Part shown: positions 1 through 8,357 of the stretch, piece by piece
Layout of the letters: the number at the start of each line of letters is the position of its first letter
Position numbering within the stretch: position 1 is the first letter of the stretch
Origin: Arthrobacter citreus
Lineage (GTDB): Bacteria; Actinomycetota; Actinomycetes; Actinomycetales; Micrococcaceae
Length of the DNA stretch: 64,000 nt
Assembly: GCF_009192745.1 (NCBI RefSeq)
Contig: NZ_VTFV01000002.1
Span: 682,001 to 746,000 of the forward strand
Reading direction: 5' to 3'
Translations under genes and position numbers: made by a program
Notes under the pieces: generated by a model
The model's input: the letters and a program-made list of their open reading frames with translations, nothing else
What the model was told of the DNA's origin: nothing
Database searches by the model: none

Positions 1-377
1 GACAGTTCCACCACCATCACCGCGGCGCCGTAGCCGTCCCTGTTCACGAGGGTGTTCAGCACCGTGACTTCGCCGGTGGGCAGGGACGCCTGGACGGGAA
101 CGTCGCCGGGATAGCGCAGGGGCCGAAGCCGCTCCATGGCATGCTCCGTACCGTCAACATTCAGGAGCAGCAGTTCCCCCTCCACCGGAACGGTGATCCG
201 GTCCGCGCCCGGGAACAGGGTGAATGGTCCGGACTTCTCAACGGTTGCAGCGGACAGGCGCCACGCGGGGCTGCCGGTTGAATCTAACGGTCCGGATGCC
301 AGGTCCTTGGCCCGGCCGGAATTCGACCCCCAGGGACGCGACGGAAGGGATGCGAACCGCACCAGGGAAACCGTCAT
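1..377 (-). CDS. HutD family protein, C-terminus cut by window edge
   Basis: The reverse strand reads an open frame from an ATG at 377 through position 1, giving about 125 visible residues that begin MTVSLVRFASLPSRPWGSNSG. The N-terminal R-x-PW-x-N-x-G pattern and the following stretch (LFPGADRITVPVEGE, then a GD-P segment) match the HutD/Ves cupin family. HutD is often found with histidine-utilisation genes and may limit urocanate build-up, but its biochemical role is poorly defined. The start lies 2 nt after the stop of the flavin-binding-like gene at 380-850, so the two are probably cotranscribed. No hut enzyme is visible here; the missing C-terminus and next gene lie outside the window. 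Confidence 0.75.
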   Translation of the reverse strand, partial: MTVSLVRFASLPSRPWGSNSGRAKDLASGPLDSTGSPAWRLSAATVEKSGPFTLFPGADRITVPVEGELLLLNVDGTEHAMERLRPLRYPGDVPVQASLPTGEVTVLNTLVNRDGYGAAVMVVEL

Positions 378-379
378 GC

Positions 380-850
380 CTACTCGATCAGCGCCTGGCG
401 GCGGCGGGCTTCAAGGACATGCCGCCGTGCTGCGTTGCTGATCAGGAAGCGGCGGCCGGTAGTCTCGGCCGGCACAATCCGGATGAAGTGGTTCTTTTCC
501 CCGGCCTGCCAGGGGAAGAGCTCCAGGTCAGCGGAGTCCAGGACATCTTCGATGGACTCGAGCCGGGACGCCGTGCCTTTGGCAACAACGCTCCACGCGT
601 AGCCCAGGCGGTCGTCGTAACCGTCGACTTCGAATGCCACTGCAGACCCGTTCAGTGCTGCGGCGAGCTTGGTGCCTTCAGCAGTGCGGAAAACCAGGGT
701 TCCGTGGTCCACGGCGAAGTTGATGGGGAAGATTTCGGGATGTCCCTGGACCACCACGGCCAGCCGCCCCACGGACGCTTGGCGGATGTAGTCCCAGCAG
801 TCGCTGGATCCGAGTTCGACGGGTACACCTGCATCATTGGTTGGCGGCAT
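380..850 (-). CDS. Pyridoxamine 5'-phosphate oxidase-like (flavin-binding) protein
   Basis: This 156-residue soluble protein has the split-barrel pattern of PNPOx-like proteins: an N-terminal CW-x-x-I-RQASVGRLAVVVQGHPEIFPINFAVDHGTLVFRT-type strand series (seen in pieces at about residues 18-57), followed by VAFEVDGYDD and GWSV-VAKGTA-like strands. Small proteins of this kind in actinobacteria often bind FMN or F420, and many are uncharacterised; the cofactor cannot be told from sequence alone. A TAGACT -10-like box ends 6 nt before the ATG and there is no Shine-Dalgarno, so the mRNA is probably leaderless. The HutD-like gene follows immediately. Confidence 0.75.
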   Translation of the reverse strand: MPPTNDAGVPVELGSSDCWDYIRQASVGRLAVVVQGHPEIFPINFAVDHGTLVFRTAEGTKLAAALNGSAVAFEVDGYDDRLGYAWSVVAKGTASRLESIEDVLDSADLELFPWQAGEKNHFIRIVPAETTGRRFLISNAARRHVLEARRRQALIE

Positions 851-856
851 GTCCCC

Positions 857-862
857 AGTCTA
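857..862 (-). promoter_or_regulatory. -10 box (TAGACT) for leaderless transcript of PNPOx-like gene
   Basis: On the minus strand TAGACT is followed by exactly 6 nt (GGGGAC) and the ATG at 850, placing the expected transcription start at or next to the A of the start codon. No separate ribosome binding site fits in this space. Confidence 0.5.
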
Positions 863-914
863 GGCATAAGGGGAGCACAGCCGGTAAGCAGCTGCCCGTG
901 ACTCCGCAGGCCAA

Positions 915-1376
915 ATGGAGAACAATGGGTCCATGAAGGCAATCCTGAACGTCATCTGGCTCCTGTTCGGCGGTATCTGGCTGGCCTTGGGCTATGTACT
1001 GGCCGGAATCGTCTGCTGCCTGCTGATCGTGACCATCCCGTTCGGCATAGCGTCCTTCAGGATCGCCTCCTACGCCCTCTGGCCCTTCGGTCGTACGGTG
1101 GTGGACAGCGGCCGGGGAACCGGCGTGCTCGCCACCGTGGGAAACGTGATCTGGGTAATCTTTGCCGGCATCTGGATCGCCTTTGGGCACGTCGCTACGG
1201 CCATCCCGATGTTCCTGAGCATCATCGGCATCCCGCTGGGCATCGCAAACCTGAAGATGATCCCCATTTCCCTCACGCCCCTGGGCAAGCGGATCGTGCC
1301 GACGTCCGGTTCCGGACTGGTGCCCTACAGCCGCAACGCTCCCTACGGCACGTACCCGGGTCCGTACTACCGCTAG
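915..1376 (+). CDS. YccF domain-containing membrane protein
   Basis: This 153-residue protein holds two similar membrane segments, NVIWLLFGGIWLALGY (about residues 12-27) and NVIWVIFAGIWIAFGH (about residues 79-94). Each is followed by an IPFGIA/IPLGIA motif and a PFG/PLG-x-R-V/I tail. This internal duplication is diagnostic of YccF (DUF307) inner-membrane proteins, whose function is unknown. Translation could start at ATG 915 or at ATG 933 (MKAILN), the latter being closer to the family start; neither has a convincing ribosome binding site. The C-terminal 25 residues are Tyr/Pro/Gly rich. The stop overlaps the stop region of the convergent PBP-like gene. Confidence 0.85.
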   Translation: MENNGSMKAILNVIWLLFGGIWLALGYVLAGIVCCLLIVTIPFGIASFRIASYALWPFGRTVVDSGRGTGVLATVGNVIWVIFAGIWIAFGHVATAIPMFLSIIGIPLGIANLKMIPISLTPLGKRIVPTSGSGLVPYSRNAPYGTYPGPYYR

Positions 1377-3148
1377 CCCCCAAGGCTCTCCAGGAAGGCT
1401 GCCGCCACAGCTGCCGAGTCCGCACTGCTGCCCTGGACGAACACCGCTACGGCAAGGTCACCCTGGATCGCCGTCACCCAGCCGTGATCAGCCTTCTCTC
1501 CGCCCGTTCCGGCGGTTCCTTCCGCTGCCAGCACCGGTTTGCCGGCAACTGACTCCAGAGCTCCAAGCGCTTCCCCGGCGCTTCCCCCGGCAACGTTGGC
1601 GCGCAGCGCGCTGCGCAGCGATTCGGCTTCTTCCGGGCTGATTGCCGGTGGGCCGTCTGCGCCGGACGACGGCGGGTCCTGGGCCGTGTCCGCTCCGCTG
1701 CCGCCGGGTGCCGCCGGGCTGAGGACCAGGACCGGTGAAACCCGTTCCCCCCTGGCCACGGTTGCCGCAGCAACCGCAGCTGCGAGGGGCGAAGCTACGA
1801 CCTGGCCTCCGGCGTTCACGGAGCCGGCCTGCCGTGTTCCGTCGGAGCTGTCCGGCACTGCCCCGTAGAAAGCCTGCGTTCCCAGACTGGAGCCGACGCC
1901 CAGACCCAGGGCTTCTGCGGCAGCGGCCAGCGCCGCGTCGTCGGGCACCTCCGCGCTTCCGGCACGCAGGCGGGCCAGTGCAGTGACGGGCTGGAAGCCG
2001 GTGCCCAGGGAATACTCGCCCAGCAGAGCGGTCTGTGCCCCTTCCGTTGCGGGGCCGTTGGCTACGGCCAGGACATTGCCGGTGGAGGGCTGGACGGCAA
2101 CCAGTGCAGCGCCCGGTGCAGCCGCGAGAACGGCGTCGGCCTTGGCCTGTACCGTCAGGTCCAGTGTGGTCTGCAGCGGCGTTCCGGGCTCAGCGGGTGC
2201 TTCGAAGAGCGGCTCGGATGGCACGTTGTCCGCGCCCAGGATCCGTATGCTCACGGCGTCGGCGCCCCGGAGCTGCGCATCGTATTCAAGCTGCAGGCCC
2301 GAAAGGCCGGTCAGGTCCCCGGGCGCCATCGGCCCGGTGTCGGCTGTTTCGGCGCTGGCCGGCCCTACGGCCCCCAGCAGGTTCGCCGCGAAACCGGGGC
2401 TGGGTCCCAGGACCAGTCTGTCCGCCAGGGCAGCGGCACCGGGAATGGTGGCGATGTCCGACTCGAACGCCGGCGGCACCGTGTCCTGGCGCACCGTGAC
2501 GGCTTCGACGAATGCGTCCGGCCCGGCCGCCTGGACCTTCGCCGCCAGTGCCTCCGCATCCAGGTTCAGGTAGAGGGAAAGGTAGAAGACAGAGGTGGCG
2601 TACTCCTGCCCGCCCAGTACCGACTTGTCCAGGCCCACGCGCCAAACCGGCCAGTGACGCATGAGTACGGACCCGCCTGCGCCCAGCACATCGGCCCGGG
2701 GCGGCGGGCTGGCGTCGCGGACCATCCGCTGGCCCGGCAGCAGGTCCGGGTGAACGGTCGTGGAACGGAAACGGGTCTGCCAGTTGCTGTCCCGGCTCCG
2801 TTCCAGCGTCACGGTGGTCTCATAGCTGTAGTCCCGGGGGGAAGCATTGACGTCCCACATGTACTTCAGGGTGGCCACTGCTTCATTGGCGGAGACTTCT
2901 TCGATCTCCGAGACGGTGACGGTCGGTTTGGTGTTCATGCCGGAAACCTCGTAGGCCAGCATGCCGTTCACCGCTTCGACGGTTGACCCGGCAAACTCGT
3001 TTCCGGTGACGTCCAGGCGGGAGAGTCCCTCGGCCAGCGATGCCGCAGATCCCTCCGGTCCCGGGCGTTCTTCAGGAGAGCATCCGGCCAGGGTCAGGCC
3101 AAAGAATGAAGCGGCAAGGATGGCGGCCAGCCAGCGGTTCTTCCCCAT
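1373..3148 (-). CDS. Catalytically dead penicillin-binding protein paralog (lipoprotein)
   Basis: The 591-residue product aligns from end to end with the active PBP encoded just upstream (3217-5172): same MGKNRWLA start, a lipobox (LAGC, Cys23), an NTF2-like MecA_N-type domain (about 30-145), a PBP dimerisation-like region and a transpeptidase-like C-terminal domain. All three transpeptidase motifs are lost. The SxxK tetrad STFK is TGFQ at residues 383-386; a segment of about 50 residues carrying the SxN motif is deleted after LRAGS; KTGT is AEGT. The reading frame is nevertheless intact and the flanking fold sequence is well kept. It is therefore best read as a pseudoenzyme with a binding or regulatory role, not a recent pseudogene. 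It cannot acylate penicillin by the usual mechanism. Confidence 0.85.
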   Translation of the reverse strand: MGKNRWLAAILAASFFGLTLAGCSPEERPGPEGSAASLAEGLSRLDVTGNEFAGSTVEAVNGMLAYEVSGMNTKPTVTVSEIEEVSANEAVATLKYMWDVNASPRDYSYETTVTLERSRDSNWQTRFRSTTVHPDLLPGQRMVRDASPPPRADVLGAGGSVLMRHWPVWRVGLDKSVLGGQEYATSVFYLSLYLNLDAEALAAKVQAAGPDAFVEAVTVRQDTVPPAFESDIATIPGAAALADRLVLGPSPGFAANLLGAVGPASAETADTGPMAPGDLTGLSGLQLEYDAQLRGADAVSIRILGADNVPSEPLFEAPAEPGTPLQTTLDLTVQAKADAVLAAAPGAALVAVQPSTGNVLAVANGPATEGAQTALLGEYSLGTGFQPVTALARLRAGSAEVPDDAALAAAAEALGLGVGSSLGTQAFYGAVPDSSDGTRQAGSVNAGGQVVASPLAAAVAAATVARGERVSPVLVLSPAAPGGSGADTAQDPPSSGADGPPAISPEEAESLRSALRANVAGGSAGEALGALESVAGKPVLAAEGTAGTGGEKADHGWVTAIQGDLAVAVFVQGSSADSAAVAAAFLESLGG

Positions 3149-3154
3149 GCCGGA

Positions 3155-3160
3155 AGGCTA
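3155..3160 (-). promoter_or_regulatory. -10 box (TAGCCT) for leaderless transcript of dead PBP
   Basis: TAGCCT on the minus strand is separated by 6 nt (TCCGGC) from the ATG at 3148. If used, it gives the dead paralog its own promoter, independent of the active PBP upstream. Confidence 0.45.
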
Positions 3161-3216
3161 GCCGCGTGCCGGGAAAAAAGGGACAGGACTGCCCCGAAGT
3201 GATGGCCCCGGAGAGC

Positions 3217-5172
3217 TTATTGGCCGGTTCCGGCCATGCCGTCCAGGAACGCCTTCATGACCGGTCCGCCGGAGGTGGAGCCCAGTTCGCCTTCTTCGAT
3301 GAACAGCGCGACGGCGAGGTCGCCCTGCAGCGCCACGACCCAGGCGTGGGTGCGCGGCGGAACGTCGCTGCCGAATTCAGCCGTTCCGGTCTTGGCGATG
3401 ACGGGCTCTCCCGGCACGGAACCCAGGAGCTGCACGCCGCCGTCGGTCACCACTGCGCGCATCATCTCCCTCAGTGCAGCTGCTTCCTGCGCCGTCAGCG
3501 GAGTTCCGCCTTCCGCTGACGGCGTCGCGGAAGGTGAAGCGGAGGCCGAGGGCGAAGAGGACCCAGGTGCCGGCGGCTGCTGAACCAGCACCGGGGAGAC
3601 CAGGCTGCCGTTGCCGATGGAGGCAGCCGCTACGGCCAGCGCGAACGGAGAGACGAGCACCTGTCCCTGCCCGATCATCGAGGCAGCGTGCGCGGTGCCT
3701 TCCGCACTGTCCGGGACTGAACCAAAGTAGGCGCCCGTCCCGATCGGGGAATCAACTCCAATGCCCAGGCTCCGGGCCGCCTCGGAGAGGGAAGCCTGCG
3801 AAACCTCCCCGCGGGCATTGATGAACGCCGTATTACAGGACTGGGCAAAGGCTTGGATTAGGGGGATCTCGCCCAGGAACTGGGCGGGATAGGTGCTGGC
3901 GTTATTGAACTTCCGTCCGTCCACGTTCAGCTCAGCGGGACAGGAGACCGTGGCCTGGGAGGTTTCCCCGGAGCGGAGCATCGCCAGGGTGGTAGCCAGC
4001 TTGAACGTGGAACCCGGGGCGTACTGTCCCAGCAGGGCGGTCTGCTGGCCCTGGCTGCCGGGTCCGTTGGCTACGGCGAGGACGTTGCCTGTGGAGGGCT
4101 GGATAGCCACCAGCGCGGAGGCGGATGGCTCGTCTTCCAGCACGGATTCGGCCAGGGCCTGGATCGCGGGGTCCAGGGTCGTGTGCAGCTCGCCCGTGCT
4201 GCCCGGGTCCTGGAACAGGGGAGCGGAGCGTACGTCATCGGCAGTGGCGGTCACGACGGTCACCGGATCCGAGCCGCGCAGCACGTCGTCGTATTCACGC
4301 TGCAGTCCTGACAGGCCCGTGACGTCACCGGGGGAGAGGGCGCCGTCGGAGTTCTCAATCAGCTCCGCAGTGGCCTCCCCGGCGGAACCGAGCAGGGCTC
4401 GGGCGAAAGTGCGGGTGGGGGCTAGGGACAGTGTGGAATTCAGGGCAGCGGCACCTGGTATCGCCGCGACTTCGGACTGGAATACCGGCGGAGGGCTGAC
4501 TGAGTCCTGGCGGAGCGTAATGGCTTCCACGAAGGCCTCCGGTCCGGCTGCGAGGACCTGCTCGGTGAACGGAGCCGGGTCCAGTTCCAGGAAGGCGGCC
4601 AGCGCGGCGGCGGAGGCTTCAAGTTCCTCTTCCGGGATCCGGGTCTTGTCGATCCCCACCCGCCACACGGGCCGTTCAGTGACCAGCACCTGGCCGCCGG
4701 CCCCGAGGATGTTTCCTCGCGGAGCCGGGGACACCTCCCGGACCAGGTGGTCTTCCGGCGCAAGATCCGGATGGACCGCAGTGGAGGTGAGCCGGACCTG
4801 CCACTCATCGCCGTCACCGCGCTGCAGGGCCACGGTGGTGTCGTAGCGGTAGTCATTGTCCGTGGCGTTGACGTCCCAGACATAGTTCAGGGTGGCAACT
4901 GCCTCGCCGTCGCCGGTTTCTTCCACCGAGGCCACGCTGACCGAAGGCTTCAGCGGGGCCATTCCCGCGGTCCAATCCGCGAGCCGGGTATTGGCTTCGT
5001 CGGCGGTGGATTCCAGGAACACGCTGTCTGAAACGTCCAGTTCCGCCAGGCCCTCCGCGAGCGTTTTCGCTGCTTCTTCCGGGGTGGGACCCTCCTCCGA
5101 GGAGCAGGCAGTTAGCGTCAGCCCCAGGACGGCGACGGACAGAACGGAAGCAAGCCAGCGGTTTTTCCCCAT
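3217..5172 (-). CDS. Penicillin-binding transpeptidase, lipoprotein with MecA_N-like domain
   Basis: This 651-residue D,D-transpeptidase is anchored as a lipoprotein (lipobox LTAC, Cys23). It has an NTF2-like MecA_N-type domain at about 30-145, a PBP dimerisation region, and a transpeptidase domain from about 325 to the end. The motifs are STFK (catalytic Ser about 388), SCN (about 445-447) and KTGT (about 594-597). It should cross-link peptidoglycan outside the membrane. A Ser/Pro/Ala-rich insert lies at about 535-555. The start at 5172 is chosen over ATG 5178 because its paralog also starts MGKNRWLA and because a TACTCT box lies 6 nt before it. MecA_N domains occur in low-affinity PBPs such as PBP2a; whether this one is beta-lactam tolerant cannot be told. 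Confidence 0.9.
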   Translation of the reverse strand: MGKNRWLASVLSVAVLGLTLTACSSEEGPTPEEAAKTLAEGLAELDVSDSVFLESTADEANTRLADWTAGMAPLKPSVSVASVEETGDGEAVATLNYVWDVNATDNDYRYDTTVALQRGDGDEWQVRLTSTAVHPDLAPEDHLVREVSPAPRGNILGAGGQVLVTERPVWRVGIDKTRIPEEELEASAAALAAFLELDPAPFTEQVLAAGPEAFVEAITLRQDSVSPPPVFQSEVAAIPGAAALNSTLSLAPTRTFARALLGSAGEATAELIENSDGALSPGDVTGLSGLQREYDDVLRGSDPVTVVTATADDVRSAPLFQDPGSTGELHTTLDPAIQALAESVLEDEPSASALVAIQPSTGNVLAVANGPGSQGQQTALLGQYAPGSTFKLATTLAMLRSGETSQATVSCPAELNVDGRKFNNASTYPAQFLGEIPLIQAFAQSCNTAFINARGEVSQASLSEAARSLGIGVDSPIGTGAYFGSVPDSAEGTAHAASMIGQGQVLVSPFALAVAAASIGNGSLVSPVLVQQPPAPGSSSPSASASPSATPSAEGGTPLTAQEAAALREMMRAVVTDGGVQLLGSVPGEPVIAKTGTAEFGSDVPPRTHAWVVALQGDLAVALFIEEGELGSTSGGPVMKAFLDGMAGTGQ

Positions 5173-5178
5173 CCGCAT

Positions 5179-5184
5179 AGAGTA
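5179..5184 (-). promoter_or_regulatory. -10 box (TACTCT) for PBP gene
   Basis: TACTCT abuts an in-frame ATG at 5178 and lies 6 nt before the ATG at 5172. The spacing favours initiation of a leaderless mRNA at 5172, which decides the start codon. Confidence 0.45.
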
Positions 5185-5199
5185 CCGGCGCAGCCAAAA

Positions 5200-5234
5200 A
5201 AGCGGACACAGGCACCCTGCGCCCGTGTCCGCTT
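5200..5234 (-). terminator. Rho-independent terminator of the bet operon
   Basis: A 10-bp perfect stem (AAGCGGACAC / GTGTCCGCTT) with a 15-nt loop is followed on the minus strand by a T-run (TTTTTTGG). It lies 14 nt past the betA stop and just before the PBP gene. Confidence 0.85.
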
Positions 5235-5247
5235 CGGGCCCGGACCG

Positions 5248-6861
5248 CTAGATAGCGGCGACGCCGGCAGGCGCAGCTGAAACAGATCCGGTGCGGGCTT
5301 CGCGGACCAGTTCAGCGCAGCGCTCGCCGATCATCATGGTGGTGATGTTCGGGTTCACCGTTGTCAGCTCCGGCATCACTGAAGCGTCCGCCACTCGGAG
5401 ACCGGTGACGCCCTTGACCCGCAGCTGCGGATCCAGCGGCGACGACGCGTCGTCGGACGCTCCCATCCGGACGGTGCCGGCCGGGTGGTAGACCGTGTTG
5501 TGGGTCTTCTTGATGTACTCAGTGATTTCTTCGTCGGTTTGGACATCCTGCCCGGGATAGAGTTCCCGGCCCGCCCAGTCGGCCATGGCCGGCGAGGCAA
5601 CGATCTCGCGGGCCTTCCTGATCCCGTAGACCATCACGCGCATGTCATGCGGGTCGGTGAAGTACCGCGGGTCCACCATGGGCTTGTCACGGAAGTCCCG
5701 GCTGCGCAGCCGCACGGTGCCCCGGGACCGGGCGTGGGTGACGTTTGGAGTCAGGCAGAAGCCGTTCTCCGTGGTGGGGTAGCCCTGGCGCAGGGTATGC
5801 ATGTCGAAGGGCACCGACCCGTAGTGGAACATCAGGTCCGGCCGGTCCAGGCCATCTTCGGTGGGCGTGAAGATGCCGATTTCCCACCACTGCGTGGAGG
5901 ACTCGGGCATGGGCTGCTTGGCCTCCCACTGGATGACGCCTTCGGGGTGGTCCTGCAGGTTTTCGCCGACACCGGGGGAGTCAACGCGCACTTCGATCCC
6001 ATGCTCGGCCAGGTGCGCAGCGGGGCCGATGCCTGAAAGCATCAGCAGCTTGGGGGAATCGATCGCACCGGCGGAGAGGATCACCTCGGTGCGCGCAGTG
6101 AGCGCGTGGGTGCGGGCAAACTGCCCGTCCACCACGTCCACGCCGGTGCAGCGGTGATCCGCGTCGAACGTCAGTTCGCGGGCGCGCAGCCCGGTCAGCA
6201 GGGTGAAGTTGGGCCGGTCCATGACCGGGTGGATGTAGGAGACCGACGACGACGAACGGGTTCCGTCCGCGCGGCGGTTGATCTGGAAGAAGTTCGCGCC
6301 GTTGATGACGGTTTCACCGGTATTGAACTTCACACGGGGAATGCCGGCCTGCTCGCAGGCATCCAGCAGCGCCACACCGCAGGGGTCACTCGGCGGAATG
6401 TTCATCAGGTGAACGGGGCCGCTGTCCCCGTGGTGCGGAGCGTCAGGGCCGGCGTCCTCGTTCTTTTCCAGCTGCTTGAACAGGCGGAACGCCATGTCCG
6501 AGTTCCAGCCTTCGGCGCCGAACTTTGTTTCCCATTCGTCAATGTCCTCGCGCGGGGCCCAGAAAGCGATGCAGGAGTTGTGGCTGGAGCAGCCGCCCAT
6601 GACCTTGGCGCGGGCGTGGCGCATAAAGGAGTTGCCGTTCTCCTGCGGCTCGATCGGGTAGTCCCAGTCGTACCCGGATTCCAGCAGTTCCATCCAGCGG
6701 TCCAGCTGGAGGATTTCATCCAGCCCGCGGTCATCCGGTCCGGCTTCCACCAGCGCGACGTCGATGGAGGGGTCCTCGCTGAGCCGGGAGGCGACGGCCG
6801 CCCCGGCGGAGCCTCCGCCGATGACGATGTAATCGAACTCGGTTTTCTGCAGATCAGTCAT
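5248..6861 (-). CDS. betA: GMC oxidoreductase, choline dehydrogenase/oxidase
   Basis: This 537-residue FAD enzyme has the N-terminal dinucleotide-binding motif GGGSAGAAVASRLSEDP, the GMC signature region (VMGGCSSHNS, about residue 85), a second GMC motif (GAIDSPKLLMLSGIGP) and the C-terminal HPAGTVRMG and NPNITTMMIGE motifs that carry the catalytic His and Asn. It probably oxidises choline, and perhaps betaine aldehyde, to feed glycine betaine synthesis. It is the last gene of betT-betB-betA, 5 nt after betB, and is followed by a strong terminator. The specific substrate is inferred from its neighbours; an oxygen- versus quinone-dependent mechanism cannot be told. Confidence 0.88.
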   Translation of the reverse strand: MTDLQKTEFDYIVIGGGSAGAAVASRLSEDPSIDVALVEAGPDDRGLDEILQLDRWMELLESGYDWDYPIEPQENGNSFMRHARAKVMGGCSSHNSCIAFWAPREDIDEWETKFGAEGWNSDMAFRLFKQLEKNEDAGPDAPHHGDSGPVHLMNIPPSDPCGVALLDACEQAGIPRVKFNTGETVINGANFFQINRRADGTRSSSSVSYIHPVMDRPNFTLLTGLRARELTFDADHRCTGVDVVDGQFARTHALTARTEVILSAGAIDSPKLLMLSGIGPAAHLAEHGIEVRVDSPGVGENLQDHPEGVIQWEAKQPMPESSTQWWEIGIFTPTEDGLDRPDLMFHYGSVPFDMHTLRQGYPTTENGFCLTPNVTHARSRGTVRLRSRDFRDKPMVDPRYFTDPHDMRVMVYGIRKAREIVASPAMADWAGRELYPGQDVQTDEEITEYIKKTHNTVYHPAGTVRMGASDDASSPLDPQLRVKGVTGLRVADASVMPELTTVNPNITTMMIGERCAELVREARTGSVSAAPAGVAAI

Positions 6862-6866
6862 GGAAC

Positions 6867-8357
6867 TTAGTTGACCTTTCCGTGGTCGGTGAACCAGCCG
6901 GTCACCTGGGGATTGATGTTCTGGTAAATGTGCTTGGCTTCCTGGTACTCACCGAGGCCAGTGGGGCCGAGTTCCCGGCCGACGCCGGAGATGCCGAAGC
7001 CTCCCCATTCCGCCTGCGGCAGGTAGGGGTGGAAGTCGTTGATCCAGACGGTGCCGTGGCGCAGCCGGCGGGCAACGCGCTGGGTTTTGCCGGCGTCGGC
7101 GGACCAGACGGCACCGGCCAGGCCGTAGGAGGTGTCATTGGCCAGGGCAACGGCTTCGTCTTCGCCGTTGAAGGTCTCAACCGTGACCACCGGGCCAAAG
7201 GCTTCATCCAGCAGTGCCGAGCTGCCGCGCTTCACGTTGTCCAGCACGGTGGGGGCATAGTAGTAGCCCTTTTCCAGCTCGCCTGTGCCCCAGGTTCCGC
7301 CGCAGCGTACCCGTGCGCCTTCTTCCTGGGCCTTCTTTACGTAGGCGGTGACCTTGTCCCGGTGCGCCTCGGAGATCAGCGGCCCGGTCTCGGCATTTTC
7401 ATCGAACGGCCCGCCCATGCGGATCTGCTCGGCGCGGCGGACCAGTTCGGCGGTGAAGCGCTCGGCAATCGGCTCTTCGACGATCAGCCGGGCACCCGCG
7501 GAGCAGACCTGTCCGGAGTGCACGAAGGCGGCGTTCAGGGCGTTGTCCAGTGCGGCGTCGAAGTCGGCGTCGGCGAAGACAACGTTGGGGTTCTTTCCGC
7601 CGAGTTCAAGCGCGACCTTCTTGACCGTTCCAGCCGCAGCCGCGGCGATCGTCTTGCCGGTTGCAACGCCGCCGGTGAAGGAAACCAGGTCCACGTCGGG
7701 TGATTCCGCCAGCGGCGCACCCGCCACGGCACCGGCGCCGAGCACCAGGTTGGCCGTGCCGCGCGGCAGGCCCAGGTCCTCGAGGACCTTCATCATCAGG
7801 ATGGACGTGGACGGCGTGAGCTCCGATGGCTTGAGCACAAAAGTGCAGCCGGCGGCCAGGGCCGGGGCGATCTTCCAGGCCGCCTGCAGCAGCGGGTAGT
7901 TCCAGGGGGCGATCAGCCCGCACACGCCAACCGGCTCGTACTCAATGCGGGAGACGACGTCGGGGTTCCCCGCATCCACGATCCGGCCGGCATTTTGGCC
8001 CGCGATCTTCCCAAAGTAGGTGAAGCACGCAGCGATGTCGTCCATGTCGATTTCGCTCTCGACCAGCCGCTTGCCGGTGTCCAGCGTCTCGGCCCGGGCG
8101 AAGTCGGCCTTGCGGGCCTTCAGCTCCGCGGCGACGCGGAGCAGGAAGTCACCGCGCTCGGGGGCAGGAACCGAAGCCCATTCCCCGCGGTCGAACGCGG
8201 ACCGGGCTGCGGCAATGGCCTTCCGGGCGTCCTGCGCGGTGGCCTCGGAGACGACGGCGGCCAGCTCGCCGTCGGCGGGGTTGCGGATTTCACGGGTGCC
8301 GCCGTCGGATGCGGGCACCCAGGCTCCATCGATGAAAAGGGTTGCGGGCGTACTCAT
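6867..8357 (-). CDS. betB: Betaine-aldehyde dehydrogenase
   Basis: This 496-residue NAD(P)-dependent aldehyde dehydrogenase shows the family landmarks: PWNYPLLQAAWKIAPALAAG (about 150-170), FTGGVATGK in the nucleotide-binding fold, the catalytic-Glu motif LELGGKNPNVVF (about 250-262) and the catalytic Cys in GQVCSAG (about 285). It should oxidise betaine aldehyde to glycine betaine. Its ATG overlaps the betT stop by 4 nt (ATGA) and betA follows 5 nt later, so the three are translationally linked. Confidence 0.9.
   Translation of the reverse strand: MSTPATLFIDGAWVPASDGGTREIRNPADGELAAVVSEATAQDARKAIAAARSAFDRGEWASVPAPERGDFLLRVAAELKARKADFARAETLDTGKRLVESEIDMDDIAACFTYFGKIAGQNAGRIVDAGNPDVVSRIEYEPVGVCGLIAPWNYPLLQAAWKIAPALAAGCTFVLKPSELTPSTSILMMKVLEDLGLPRGTANLVLGAGAVAGAPLAESPDVDLVSFTGGVATGKTIAAAAAGTVKKVALELGGKNPNVVFADADFDAALDNALNAAFVHSGQVCSAGARLIVEEPIAERFTAELVRRAEQIRMGGPFDENAETGPLISEAHRDKVTAYVKKAQEEGARVRCGGTWGTGELEKGYYYAPTVLDNVKRGSSALLDEAFGPVVTVETFNGEDEAVALANDTSYGLAGAVWSADAGKTQRVARRLRHGTVWINDFHPYLPQAEWGGFGISGVGRELGPTGLGEYQEAKHIYQNINPQVTGWFTDHGKVN

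Noticed and set aside
1373-3148. Dead PBP as a simple pseudogene
   Set aside because: The frame is open from end to end with a lipobox and conserved domains, so it is annotated as an intact coding gene for a probable pseudoenzyme.
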